Part shown: one piece after another, positions 1 to 8,090 of the stretch
How positions within the stretch are numbered: the first letter of the stretch is position 1
Layout of the letters: each line of letters begins with the position of its first letter
Origin: Streptomyces collinus
GTDB taxonomy: Bacteria; Actinomycetota; Actinomycetes; Streptomycetales; Streptomycetaceae
Assembly (NCBI RefSeq): GCF_031348265.1
Contig: NZ_CP133771.1
Span: forward strand, 2,170,001 to 2,234,000
Direction: 5' to 3'
Length of the DNA stretch: 64,000 nt
Program-made: the position numbers and the translations under genes
Notes under the pieces: generated by a model
Told to the model about the DNA's origin: nothing
The model's input: the letters and a program-made list of their open reading frames with translations, nothing else
Databases searched by the model: none

Positions 1-144
1 CAGCTCGACCAGGGCCGGGTCGATGCCCTCGCGGGCGGCGGCGTCGAAGGCGATGAGGGCCCGGAAGGCCTTCGGGGCCGATGCGCCGAACTCCAGCCGG
101 GCGGACGTCGGGTGGGTGCTGCTCGTGTGCGTGGTCGTCGTCAT
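1..144 (-). CDS. Carboxymuconolactone decarboxylase-family protein (5' part only)
   Basis: The first 48 codons start at ATG 144 and run off the left edge. The visible residues include RLEFGASAPKAFRALIAFD followed by AAREGIDPALVEL. This is the usual N-terminal helix of small carboxymuconolactone decarboxylase / AhpD-like peroxidase proteins, which form oligomers and often have a CxxC or CxxxH site. That site lies outside the window, so the activity cannot be judged. The gene diverges from the MocR regulator at 192. Such regulators often control the adjacent divergent gene, so regulation by it is inferred. The family call rests on this short N-terminal match only. Confidence 0.7.
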   Translation of the reverse strand, partial: MTTTTHTSSTHPTSARLEFGASAPKAFRALIAFDAAAREGIDPALVEL

Positions 145-191
145 GCCCTTCAACCTACGCGCCGGAAAGACCCGTTGTAGGGTGCACTTCC

Positions 192-1604
192 ATGGTGGAA
201 TCGTGGGTCAATTCCGCGGAGCGGATCGGGTCCGACCTGCATCTGGAGCTGACCGGGCCGGGCGGCCGGCGGGCGGCGCTGATCCGGGGCCTGCGCGAGG
301 CCGTGCGCAGCGGGCGGCTCGCCCCGGGCACGCGGCTGCCGCCGTACCGCTCGCTCGCGGCGGACCTCGGCGTCGCCCGCAACACGGTGGCGGACGCGTA
401 CGCGGAACTCGTCGCGGAGGGCTGGCTCACCGCCCGGCAGGGCTCAGGCACCCGGGTCGCGGAGCGCGCCGAGCCGCTGCGGCCCGCCGCTCGCGTGCCC
501 AAGAAGGCACCACCACGCGCGCATGGCCCCCGGCACGATCTGACGCAGGGCACGCCGGACGTCTCGGCGTTCCCGCGCACCGCCTGGCTGGCCTCCTACC
601 GGCGGGCCCTCCAGCAGGCGCCCAACGAGGTGTTCGGGCCGGGCGACCCCGCCGGCCGCCCGGAACTGCGGCAGGCGCTCACCGAGTACCTGGCACGCGC
701 GCGTGGCGTGCGGACCGAGCCGGGCCGGATCGTGATCTGCTCCGGCTTCGCGCACGCGCTGCGGCTGCTGTTCGGCGGTGGCGTCCTGCGCGGTCCCCTG
801 GCGGTGGAGGCGTACGGGCTCGGGTTCCACCGGCAGGTCCTGGCCGCGGCCGGGGTCCGGACGGTACCGCTCCCGCTCGACGAACACGGCGCGCGGATCG
901 ACCGGTTGGGGCGCGAGCGGGCCGTGCTGCTCACGCCGGCGCACCAGTTCCCGACCGGCGGCCCGCTGCACCCCACGCGCCGGGCCGCCGTGATCGACTG
1001 GGCACGCGCGCGGGACGGACTGGTCCTGGAGGACGACTACGACGGGGAGTTCCGCTACGACCGCAAGCCGGTCGGCGCCGTCCAGGGGCTCGACCCCGAG
1101 CGCGTGATCCACATCGGTTCGGTCAGCAAGAGCCTGTCGCCGGCGGTGCGGCTGGGCTGGATGGTGCTCCCGGAGCGGTACGTCGAGGCCGCCTTGGCCG
1201 CCAAGGGCGAGCGCGAAGCGTGGGCGAGCGTCCTCGACCAGCTGAGCCTCGCGGACTTCATCGCTTCGGGGTCGTACGACCGGCACGTACGCCGGATGCG
1301 GCAGCGCTACCGCGGCCGCCGGGACCGGCTCGTCGCAGCGCTCGCCGAGCACGCGCCGCACATCGAGGCCACCGGCATCGCGGCCGGGCTGCACGCCGTG
1401 CTGCGGCTGCCGCCCGGCACCGAGGCGTCCGCGGTCAAGGCCGCCGCCTGGCAGGGCATCGCTTTGGACGGCCTCGCCGCGTTCCGGCACCCGGAGACGG
1501 ACATGCCGGCCGGCGACGGGCTCGTCGTGGGGTACGCGACCCCCTCCGAGCACGCCTACGGGCCGGCCCTGGAGGCGCTGTGCGGTGCGCTGCCGCCGCC
1601 GTGA
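192..1604 (+). CDS. MocR-family (GntR-aminotransferase fusion) transcriptional regulator
   Basis: A 470-residue protein with a GntR-type winged helix at about residues 15-92 (TRLPPYRSLAADLGVARNTV region). It continues into a fold-type I aminotransferase domain. The PLP lysine is in HIGSVSKSLSP (about Lys313), and VLEDDYDGEFRYD is also typical. MocR/PdxR proteins use PLP or a PLP adduct as effector and usually activate or repress a divergent gene, here the decarboxylase-like gene ending at 144. I chose ATG 192 because the GntR homology begins about 13 residues later and upstream codons (an in-frame start at 81) give a non-homologous extension. No Shine-Dalgarno is obvious before 192, so translation may be leaderless. 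The effector and the regulated pathway are unknown. Confidence 0.9.
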   Translation: MVESWVNSAERIGSDLHLELTGPGGRRAALIRGLREAVRSGRLAPGTRLPPYRSLAADLGVARNTVADAYAELVAEGWLTARQGSGTRVAERAEPLRPAARVPKKAPPRAHGPRHDLTQGTPDVSAFPRTAWLASYRRALQQAPNEVFGPGDPAGRPELRQALTEYLARARGVRTEPGRIVICSGFAHALRLLFGGGVLRGPLAVEAYGLGFHRQVLAAAGVRTVPLPLDEHGARIDRLGRERAVLLTPAHQFPTGGPLHPTRRAAVIDWARARDGLVLEDDYDGEFRYDRKPVGAVQGLDPERVIHIGSVSKSLSPAVRLGWMVLPERYVEAALAAKGEREAWASVLDQLSLADFIASGSYDRHVRRMRQRYRGRRDRLVAALAEHAPHIEATGIAAGLHAVLRLPPGTEASAVKAAAWQGIALDGLAAFRHPETDMPAGDGLVVGYATPSEHAYGPALEALCGALPPP

Positions 1605-1628
1605 CCGGCCCGGGTGCCTCCGTGCGCG

Positions 1629-2441
1629 CTACGGCTTGCGCCCGACCGCCCCGTATCCCGGGATCACCCCGTCGTCCTGCCCGGGCACGGGCTCGCCCAG
1701 CTCGGGGTGCCAGCGGTGGGGCACCTCGACGCCGGGCTCGACGAGGTCGAGGCCGTCGAAGAAGCGGGTGAACTCCTCGCGGGAGCGCAGGGCCAGGGTG
1801 ACGCCGGCGGCGCGCAGCTTCTCGGTGGCCGCCTTCGACTCCTGCGGGGTGAAGTCGGCGGTCGCGTGGGTCATCACCAGGTGGCTGCCGGAGGGGAGTT
1901 CGGCGAGCAGCCGGCGGACCAGGTCGTGGGCGCCGTCCTCGTCGGAGACGAAGTGGAGCAGCGCGACGAGCGACAGCGCGACGGGCCGGGTGAAGTCCAG
2001 GACCTTCCTCGCGCCCTCCAGGATGGCGTCCGGGTCACGCACGTCGGCCTGGAGGTATTCGGTCGCGCCCTCGTCCGTGCCGCGCAGCAGGGCCGCCGCG
2101 TGGGCCAGGACGATGGGGTCGTTGTCGCAGTAGACGACCCGGGCGCCGGGCGCGGTCTGCTGGGCGATCTGGTGCAGGTTGGGCTCGGTCGGGATGCCGG
2201 TGCCGATGTCCAGGAACTGCCGTACGCCGCTGCCGGCCAGCCAGCGCGTGGCCCGGTGCATGAACGCGCGGTTGACCCGGGCCATCACCGGCACCCGCGG
2301 GTCGAGGGTGAGCATCTGCCGGCCCATCTCCTCGTCGACCGGGTAGTTGTCCTTGCCTCCGAGATACCAGTCGTACATCCGCGCGGGATGGGGTCTGGTC
2401 GTGTCGATGCGGACGGCCGACGTGGGGTCCAGCCCGGTCAT
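1629..2441 (-). CDS. SAM-dependent methyltransferase, PF04672 (DUF574) family
   Basis: A 270-residue protein with the hallmarks of the actinobacterial DUF574 methyltransferases: RMYDWYLGGKDNYPVD at residues 21-36 and the SAM-binding loop FLDIGTGIPTEPN at 76-88. These are followed by VVYCDNDPIVLAHA and a C-terminal HRWHPE segment. The substrate is unknown for nearly all members; Streptomyces genomes carry many paralogues. ATG 2441 gives the canonical N-terminus; an upstream in-frame ATG at 2492 adds 17 non-conserved residues and was not used. It lies upstream of no obvious operon partner and ends about 25 bp from the MocR gene, convergently. The family assignment is secure and the function is not. 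Confidence 0.9.
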   Translation of the reverse strand: MTGLDPTSAVRIDTTRPHPARMYDWYLGGKDNYPVDEEMGRQMLTLDPRVPVMARVNRAFMHRATRWLAGSGVRQFLDIGTGIPTEPNLHQIAQQTAPGARVVYCDNDPIVLAHAAALLRGTDEGATEYLQADVRDPDAILEGARKVLDFTRPVALSLVALLHFVSDEDGAHDLVRRLLAELPSGSHLVMTHATADFTPQESKAATEKLRAAGVTLALRSREEFTRFFDGLDLVEPGVEVPHRWHPELGEPVPGQDDGVIPGYGAVGRKP

Positions 2442-2538
2442 GAGGCACTCCGTAAGGCACAGAGGGTGGTCAATTCGGCACCAGCCGTTCAAGAGCGGCG
2501 TAGGAAAAGGAAATCGAGCGGCGGCAGAGGCGGTGAGG

Positions 2539-2793
2539 TCAGGACAGCAGGAAGTCCGCCTCCCCCGACTTCGCCCCCTCGATGAAGGCCGTCATCTCGT
2601 CGGTGGTGTAGATCAGCGCGGGGCCGTCGGGGTCGGTGGACTGGCGGAGGGCGATCCGGCCGTCGGCGAGTTTCATCGCCTCCAGGCAGTTGCCTCCGTT
2701 TCCGCCGCTCCACGGCTTGTGCCAGCCTTCGCTGCCCAAGTCACGCGCGGGCATGCCGTTGTAGACGTGTTTGCGCGGCTTGATGCGATCCAT
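2539..2793 (-). CDS. DUF397 small acidic protein (WhiJ-cassette partner)
   Basis: An 84-residue protein containing the DUF397 signature: WHKPWSGGNGGNCLEA at about residues 24-39, then a beta-rich segment with IALRQSTDPDGPAL and TTDEMTAFIEGAKSGE. DUF397 proteins are encoded next to WhiJ-type XRE/DUF5753 regulators in Streptomyces and are thought to modulate the DNA-binding partner. Here the ATG (2793) abuts the TAA of the XRE gene (2794-2796) with no gap, indicating translational coupling in one operon, regulator first. Biochemical function in this copy is inferred from the family only. Confidence 0.92.
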   Translation of the reverse strand: MDRIKPRKHVYNGMPARDLGSEGWHKPWSGGNGGNCLEAMKLADGRIALRQSTDPDGPALIYTTDEMTAFIEGAKSGEADFLLS

Positions 2794-3654
2794 TTACAGC
2801 TCCTTGCGGAGGTCCCGGAGGATCTCCTTCGTGCGATGTGCCGTAGCGGCCTGCGCCGCCATGCGGTCCATGACCTCCAGGTGGGTCGCCACCTCGGTGC
2901 GCGCGTCGAGATAGACCGCGCCGGTCAGGTACTCGCTGTAGACCATGTCCGGCAGTTCGGGCATGGCGAATCGGAACAGCACGAACGGCCCGTACGTGCC
3001 CGGGTGCGGCCCGGCTGCGAACGGGGCGATCTGCAACGTCACGTTGGGCAGCTTCGTGGCGTCGAGCAGCTTGTCGATCTGGGCGCGCATCACCTCCGGG
3101 CCGCCGGCCGGGCGACGCAGCGCGGTCTCGTCCATCACGACCCACAGCCTGGGCGCGTCCTCGCGGGTGAGCAGGTCCTGGCGCTGCATGCGCAGGGCGA
3201 CATGGCGCTCGATGTCCTCGGGGCGGGTCTGGCCGATGGCGCCCGACCGGAGCACCCCGCGCGCGTAGTCCTCGGTCTGCAGCAGACCGGGGACGAAGTG
3301 GGGCTCGTAGCTGCGGATGACGCTCGCCGCGCCCTCCAGGCTCACGTACATCGAGAACCAGCCGGGCAGGATGTCGTGGAAACGCTGCCACCAGCCGGGC
3401 CGGTTGGCTTCCTCGGCCAGTCGGACGAAGGCCTCGGCCTCGTCGTCGGAAATTCCGTAGGCCTTGAGGAGTAGTTGCAGATAGGGGATTTTGAGCGCGA
3501 CCTCGGCCATCTCCATACGCCGGACCGTGGCGGGGGCGACGCGGAGGATGCGCGCGGCCTCCTCGCGCTTCATGCCCGCGCGTTCCCGCAGGTCCAACAG
3601 GCGTCGGCCGAGCACGACCTGACCGACCGTCGGTGCGGACCGCGGTTCACTCAC
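2794..3654 (-). CDS. XRE-family regulator with DUF5753 domain (WhiJ-like)
   Basis: A 286-residue regulator. A helix-turn-helix of the XRE type sits at about residues 13-68 (REEAARILRVAPATVRRMEM). The DUF5753 domain occupies about 95-275, with RSYEPHFVPGLLQTEDYAR and LWVVMDETALRRP. GTG 3654 is chosen because GGAGGTGGAG lies just upstream and the family N-terminus follows; longer in-frame extensions read through the divergent promoter region. It heads an operon with the DUF397 gene and is divergent from the ATPase gene at 3897. In the whiJ system of S. coelicolor such regulators repress developmental genes. The palindromes at 3845-3880 are plausible binding sites for it. Confidence 0.92.
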   Translation of the reverse strand: MSEPRSAPTVGQVVLGRRLLDLRERAGMKREEAARILRVAPATVRRMEMAEVALKIPYLQLLLKAYGISDDEAEAFVRLAEEANRPGWWQRFHDILPGWFSMYVSLEGAASVIRSYEPHFVPGLLQTEDYARGVLRSGAIGQTRPEDIERHVALRMQRQDLLTREDAPRLWVVMDETALRRPAGGPEVMRAQIDKLLDATKLPNVTLQIAPFAAGPHPGTYGPFVLFRFAMPELPDMVYSEYLTGAVYLDARTEVATHLEVMDRMAAQAATAHRTKEILRDLRKEL

Positions 3655-3844
3655 GCTCCACCTCCACGAAGAGTTCTGACGAGCCGGCCACAAAGGAACG
3701 CTGACAGCCCGGCGGCGCCATTCGAGGACCTTTCGAAGAACTGATCCGAACAAACGTTCCGAACGAATCTTCGACGATCTCAACTGGCGCCGCGCGGGGT
3801 GCTGTTGCGAGCAGTGTGCCACGGCCTTCCAGACCGTCACACAG

Positions 3845-3880
3845 CACTCTGCAATTTTCAGAGTGACACTTGCCAAGTGT
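3845..3880. promoter_or_regulatory. Two adjacent palindromes, candidate XRE operators
   Basis: Two perfect inverted repeats lie back to back in the divergent region. CACTCTG (3845-3851) pairs with CAGAGTG (3859-3865) across 7 nt. ACACTTG-C-CAAGTGT occupies 3866-3880. The half-sites resemble each other (CACT-TG). They sit just before the ATPase start and about 190 bp upstream of the XRE start. GCCAAGTGT and GTGTTCAC from this site recur before the small gene starting at 7543. An operator role is inferred. Confidence 0.55.
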
Positions 3881-3896
3881 TCACGGCGGGGCGATA

Positions 3897-4559
3897 GTGG
3901 CAAGCGTGATTCCGTCCGCGCCCTTAGGAACAGACGCCGCCGCAGGCCCTCCCGGGCTTGGGGCCGCCACGGAAGAGGCCTCCTTCGGGGCCGCTGCCGG
4001 GCGCCGGTTCCGTTTCGAGCTGGCCGCACATCCGGGTTCTCCCGCCCAGGCCAGACGCCTGACGCGAGCCCGGCTGACCGGCTGGTCGGTGTGCGAGGAC
4101 ACGTGCGACAGCGCTGCTCTGGTCGTTTCCGAACTGGTCACCAACGCCATCGTGCACACGGCGAGCACCCACATAGTGTGCGAGCTGCACGATGGTGACG
4201 ACCTGGTGCGCATAGCCGTGCGCGACGAGGGCTGCGCCCCCGGCCAGCCGCACGCCGCGAGCCGGACCCGGCCCGAGGAGGAGCACGGGAGGGGACTGCT
4301 TCTCGTCGACGCCCTCTGCCGCTCCTGGGGTGCCCAGGAGAACGGCCCCGGGCTGCTGGTCTGGGCGGAGCTGCCGCGCACGGCGGACACCTCGCACGAG
4401 CCGGACGGACCTCGGGGCGACCTGGGCTGGGGCACCCGCCCCAAGCGCGGCCCGTCCGACGACCCGGACGACGGGGACGGGGCCCACCAGGCACGCCACA
4501 CGCGGGGCGCCCCAGAGGTTCCCCAGCAGCAGCGCCGCCGAGAGCGGGGGCCCGCATGA
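3897..4559 (+). CDS. Anti-sigma-type ATP-binding protein (HATPase_c_2), TTA-containing
   Basis: A 220-residue protein with a GHKL/HATPase_c_2 fold of the SpoIIAB/RsbW kind. The N-box is VVSELVTNAIVH (about residues 75-86, Asn83), G1 is VRDEGCAPG (Asp110), and G2 is EEHGRGLLLVDAL. These residues fit ATP binding and possible serine-kinase or anti-sigma activity. GTG 3897 is preferred because GGCGGGGCG precedes it; GTG 3906 is possible. A rare TTA codon at 3924-3926 falls at codon 10 (or 7), so translation should need the bldA tRNA. The stop overlaps the next gene by 4 bp. Together with the divergent XRE and DUF397 genes this matches whiJ/abaA-type developmental cassettes. A sigma-factor partner is not visible. 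Confidence 0.88.
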   Translation: MASVIPSAPLGTDAAAGPPGLGAATEEASFGAAAGRRFRFELAAHPGSPAQARRLTRARLTGWSVCEDTCDSAALVVSELVTNAIVHTASTHIVCELHDGDDLVRIAVRDEGCAPGQPHAASRTRPEEEHGRGLLLVDALCRSWGAQENGPGLLVWAELPRTADTSHEPDGPRGDLGWGTRPKRGPSDDPDDGDGAHQARHTRGAPEVPQQQRRRERGPA

Positions 4560-4990
4560 GTCCCTCGCGGGCAGGCGGCGTGCTGAACCTGGACACGCTG
4601 GTGCGCGTCCGGCGCGGGCTGCGGACGTCCGGCCCGGCCCTGCGGCTGCCGGTGCCCGACGGCATGACCGCCCCGCTCGGCTGCGACGCGGTCGCGATCC
4701 CCGCCCACGTCGGCCCGCTGATCATGCCCCGGCTGCCCCGCGTGGGCTGCCTCTACGCGGACGGGTCGCACTGGTGGTGGCTGGTGCCGTCCGATTCCGA
4801 CCACGCCCTGGAGTGGCCCGCCCCGGCGCGGTACGTCACCGGCGCGGTCGTCCCGGACCTGCTGGAGGTCCCCGACCTGATCCACCGCCCGGACGGCACG
4901 CTTCCGTACACCCCCCCGATCCCCCTCTACCTCGCGCTGTGCCGCGCGACGGGGACGGCCCCGGCCTGGTCGCGTCCGGTCAGCGCGTAG
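4556..4990 (+). CDS. Conserved hypothetical protein of the ATPase cassette
   Basis: A 144-residue protein without a domain I recognise. It starts at ATG 4556, overlapping the ATPase stop in an ATGA arrangement, so it is translationally coupled to that gene. Visible features are an Arg-rich start (RVRRGLRTSG), a hydrophobic middle with VGPLIMPRLPRVGCLYADG, a tryptophan triplet in SHWWWLVPSD and a proline-rich C-terminal third (PDGTLPYTPPIPLYLAL). It has no signal peptide or membrane segment. Its position suggests a role with the anti-sigma-like ATPase, but this is inference from coupling alone. Confidence 0.8.
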   Translation: MSPSRAGGVLNLDTLVRVRRGLRTSGPALRLPVPDGMTAPLGCDAVAIPAHVGPLIMPRLPRVGCLYADGSHWWWLVPSDSDHALEWPAPARYVTGAVVPDLLEVPDLIHRPDGTLPYTPPIPLYLALCRATGTAPAWSRPVSA

Positions 4991-5395
4991 CGCAGGCAGC
5001 GCCTGCCCGATCACGGCTCCCCCGGCTCCTGACTGTCCCGGCTCCCCGGTTCCCGGCTCCCCCGGCTCCCGGCCCCCGCGAACGACCGGCCAGCGCACAC
5101 CGGGCCCCGGCCCCGGCGAACGACCCGTCTCCGGCACCCCTGACTCGGCCCCGGCCCCGGCGACGCCCCATCTCCGACACCCCTTGCACCGGCGAACGAC
5201 CGCTCTCCACACACCGGCCCGCACACCACCACCCCGCACCACCCCACACCCCCGCGCCGCCCCGCACCTCCACCCGGCCAGGTCGTGCGCCCGCGCGCAT
5301 CCGGCGCCCCGCGCTGCGCCCTGCCCGGGGCGGGTTCCGCCCCGCAATAGTGGGCCGCTCACGGGCTGGGCACGAGCCGGGGAGGTCGGTCGACA
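4991..5395. other. GC-rich intergenic region with short direct repeats
   Basis: There is no convincing gene in 405 bp. The 10-mer GCGAACGACC occurs three times (5078, 5116, 5192), each preceded by C-rich sequence; a fourth copy is at 7879. The stretch 5020-5075 consists of near-tandem CCCGGCTCC blocks. The open frames here lack codon structure and homology. The last part must hold the promoter of the ABC gene at 5396, but no clear -35/-10 pair was found. Confidence 0.6.
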
Positions 5396-7351
5396 GTGGG
5401 GAAGAAGCGGACCGCGCCGGAGGTGTCCGAGTCTGAGCGGCTGCTCTTCGGCGGGCCGCTGCGCTACGACATGGGCTGGAACAGCCACTCGGACGCGTTC
5501 CTGGAACTGAACTTCCGCGCCATGATCACCCGGCTGCCGTCCCTGCTCTCGGCCAGTCTCCGGCTCGCCCGGCAGGCCGACCGGGGCGCCGCGCGGATCG
5601 TGCTGGCCGCCGAGGCGGGCCGGGGTGTGGCGCAGGCGGTGAGCCTGCTCGCGGTGAACACGGTGCTGGCCCGGCTGATGGGCGGCGGCCCGATCGACGA
5701 ACGGCTGCGCGGAGCCGTCCCCGCCCTGGTCACGGTGGCCGCCGTGATGTTCCTCGCGGCCCTGCTGCGCGCCGCGAGCACCTACGCCACCGGCCGGCTG
5801 GAGCCCAAGGTCGAGCGGGTGGCGACCGAGCGGTACCTGGAGCGGGCCGCGGCCGTCGAGCTGGCCGCGATCGAGGACCACGCCTTCCACAAGCTGCTGG
5901 ACACCGCGCAGTACGGCGCCGCCTCCGCGCGCCGGATGATCTCCTACGGGACCCGCGTGATCAACGCGATGATCTCGCTGATCGCGGCGGCGGGCGTGCT
6001 GACCGTGCTGCACCCCGCCCTGCTGCCGCTGCTGGTGACGATGACTTTGCCGAGCGCCTGGAGCGCGCTGACCGTCGCCCGGCGGCGCTACGAGTCCTTC
6101 CACGCCTGGGTGCAGCACGCCCGGGCGGGCCGGCTGCTCGGCAGCCTGCTGATCGAGCCCGAGGCGGCCCCCGAGATCCGGGTGCACGGGGTCGGCGCCT
6201 TCCTGCTGCGGCACTTCCGCGCGATGTCGGAGACGGCGGAGGCGGAGCAGGCCCGCCTGGCGAAGCTCGCCGCCCGTACGGGCCTGATCGCGGCGGCGTG
6301 GACGGGCCTGGCGACGGTGGCGACGTACGCGACGCTGGGCGGGCTGCTGCTGGCGGGGGCGATGGCCCTGTCGGTCGCGGGGACGGCCGTGATCGCGATC
6401 CGGACCGGCTCGCAGAGCCTCGACACGCTCGTGGTGGAGGTCAACGCGCTGCACGAGGAGGCGCTCTTCGTCGGGGACCTGCACCGGCTGTACACCGAGG
6501 CGGACCAGTGGGCGATTCCGCCGGGCGGTGCAGAGCTGCCGGAGGATCCGCGGGAGATCCGCTTCGAGAACGTCACGTTCCGCTACCCGGGCGACTCGGC
6601 CCGCCCCGCTCTCGACGACGTGACGCTGAGCCTGCCGCTGGGCCGGATCGTGGCTCTGGTCGGCGAGAACGGCTCCGGCAAGACGACCCTGGTCAAGCTG
6701 CTCGCCGGGCTCTACAGGCCGGAGCAGGGGCGGATCCTGTGGGACGGCGTGGACGCGGCGACCGCGGACCGGCACCGGCTGGCCGAGCGGATCGCGATGG
6801 TGGCGCAGGACTTCAAGCGGTGGCCGTTCACGGCCCGGGTGAACGTCGCCCTGGGGCGTTCCTCGGTGCCCGTGTGCGAGGACCGGCTGGGCGCGGCGGT
6901 CGCCGACGCGGGGGCGGAGACGGTGATCGCGGACCTGCCGCGCGGACTGGACACCCTGCTCGCCCGCAACTTCAGCGGCGGTCACGAACTGTCGGGCGGC
7001 CAGTGGCAGCGGCTGGGCATCGCCCGGGCGGCCTACCGTAGGGGCCGCATCCTGATCGTGGACGAGCCGACGGCGGCCCTGGACGCCCGGGCCGAGCTGG
7101 AGGTCTTCGAGCGGATCCGCGCCCTGGCCGACAGCGGCCAGACGGTCGTACTGATCACGCACCGGCTGGCGTCCGTACGGCACGCGGATCTGGTGCACGT
7201 CCTGGACCAGGGCCGGCTCGTGGAGTCCGGGACGCCGGAGGAGCTGCTGGCCAACGGTGGCGTCTACGCCGAGCTGTACGCGCTCCAGGCGGAGCAGTTC
7301 GCCTCGTCACCCGCGCCGGTCAGGAAGGTGCCGGCGCCGAAGGCGGGCTGA
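5396..7351 (+). CDS. ABC transporter, fused permease and ATP-binding domains
   Basis: A 651-residue half-transporter. A type I exporter membrane domain occupies about residues 60-370; hydrophobic segments include ALVTVAAVMFLAALLRAA and LIAAAWTGLATVATYATL. The nucleotide-binding domain begins near residue 380: Walker A GENGSGKTTL (Lys429), signature LSGGQWQR (532-539), Walker B ILIVDEPTAALD and H-loop LITHRLA. The first 50 residues carry no signal. GTG 5396 follows a weak ribosome site. Such single-chain exporters work as homo- or heterodimers and move lipids, peptides or drugs; the substrate cannot be read from the sequence. It stands alone, with no second half-transporter or peptide gene beside it. 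Confidence 0.93.
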   Translation: MGKKRTAPEVSESERLLFGGPLRYDMGWNSHSDAFLELNFRAMITRLPSLLSASLRLARQADRGAARIVLAAEAGRGVAQAVSLLAVNTVLARLMGGGPIDERLRGAVPALVTVAAVMFLAALLRAASTYATGRLEPKVERVATERYLERAAAVELAAIEDHAFHKLLDTAQYGAASARRMISYGTRVINAMISLIAAAGVLTVLHPALLPLLVTMTLPSAWSALTVARRRYESFHAWVQHARAGRLLGSLLIEPEAAPEIRVHGVGAFLLRHFRAMSETAEAEQARLAKLAARTGLIAAAWTGLATVATYATLGGLLLAGAMALSVAGTAVIAIRTGSQSLDTLVVEVNALHEEALFVGDLHRLYTEADQWAIPPGGAELPEDPREIRFENVTFRYPGDSARPALDDVTLSLPLGRIVALVGENGSGKTTLVKLLAGLYRPEQGRILWDGVDAATADRHRLAERIAMVAQDFKRWPFTARVNVALGRSSVPVCEDRLGAAVADAGAETVIADLPRGLDTLLARNFSGGHELSGGQWQRLGIARAAYRRGRILIVDEPTAALDARAELEVFERIRALADSGQTVVLITHRLASVRHADLVHVLDQGRLVESGTPEELLANGGVYAELYALQAEQFASSPAPVRKVPAPKAG

Positions 7352-7360
7352 CGGCACACG

Positions 7361-7543
7361 TCAGGCGGTGGCGTCGGCCACGTCCCCGCTGCGCACGATC
7401 ACCAGGAACATGTCCGTGGCGAGATCCATGACGACCTCGGCGGGCAGGCCTTCGCTGCGCCGCGCCTGCGCGAATTCCTCCGCAGGCCAGGAGCCACGCG
7501 GCCCACCGGCGGGAAAGCGTTCGAGCACCGTTCGCCCGTTCAC
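7361..7543 (-). CDS. Small hypothetical protein, 60 aa
   Basis: A 60-residue protein from GTG 7543 with a good GGAGGTGCAGG ribosome site directly upstream. This and a codon bias typical of its neighbours support a real gene. The sequence begins MNGRTVLERFPAGGPRGSW and ends with a hydrophobic strand VVMDLATDMFLVIVRS. I recall similar short proteins in other Streptomyces but no assigned function. It has no signal peptide. It is convergent with the ABC gene (10 bp apart). The region upstream shares two motifs with the XRE/ATPase intergenic region, so it may belong to the same regulon (inference). Confidence 0.65.
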   Translation of the reverse strand: MNGRTVLERFPAGGPRGSWPAEEFAQARRSEGLPAEVVMDLATDMFLVIVRSGDVADATA

Positions 7544-8090
7544 CCTGCACCTCCATGTAGCGCTGTACTCGTAGAGTTAAACGCCAACCATGGGGTGAAC
7601 GGCTCGCGAAGTGACGGTACTGAGACGTAGTTGACACGCGTTCACCGCCAAGTGTGACCAACTTCTCAGCCTCTTGGCCTATGTGTTCACTTTCCGTATC
7701 AGTCGTCGTACTCGTCGTGACACCGGATGCGCTCACTTCTCGCAGGCGCCCCAAAGGCCGGCGCACGCCCCTTGAGCCCCCCCACTCCTCCTGGCGGCCC
7801 AGCGCGGTGAGGTCCAGTGGAAGACCCGGTCGCGGTCCGAACGGCAGGATCCCCGGGTAGGGCGCGCGCGACACGACCGCGAACGACCTGCCACGGGCCC
7901 GAAGATGAGCAAGATGCCCTATTTAGTCCAGGAATGCGGAGCAGCTGCGGCAGCCCGCGTCCCACTCGGACGCGAACATGAAGTGGCAGTGACAACGGTC
8001 CGTTGGGTGTGGTGACCGGCGGGAGGGAAGGAACTCATCGCCACCCGGCGGAATCTCCCGGAACGGCCGCAATCCCCGGAGCCCGTGCCG
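7544..8090. other. Long intergenic region with evenly spaced GTGAAC/GTTCAC sites
   Basis: There is no supported gene in 547 bp. GTGAAC at 7595 and GTTCAC at 7640 and 7685 are spaced exactly 45 bp apart upstream of the 60-aa gene. GCCAAGTGT (7647-7655) and GTGTTCAC (7683-7690) are also present at 3872-3884 in the whiJ-like divergent region. A 36-codon frame at 7905-8015 contains a TTA codon but has no clear support. From about 7720 to 8090 the DNA is ordinary GC-rich sequence. Confidence 0.55.

Noticed and set aside
3881..7198. 1105-codon open frame on the minus strand
   Set aside because: It is antisense to the ATPase, hypothetical and ABC transporter genes, which have clear motifs. The frame is Arg/Gly/Pro/His-rich and reflects GC bias.
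7905..8015. 36-codon plus-strand frame starting MSKMPYLVQECG with a TTA codon
   Set aside because: It has no good ribosome site and no homology I recognise. It is too short to judge from codon use.
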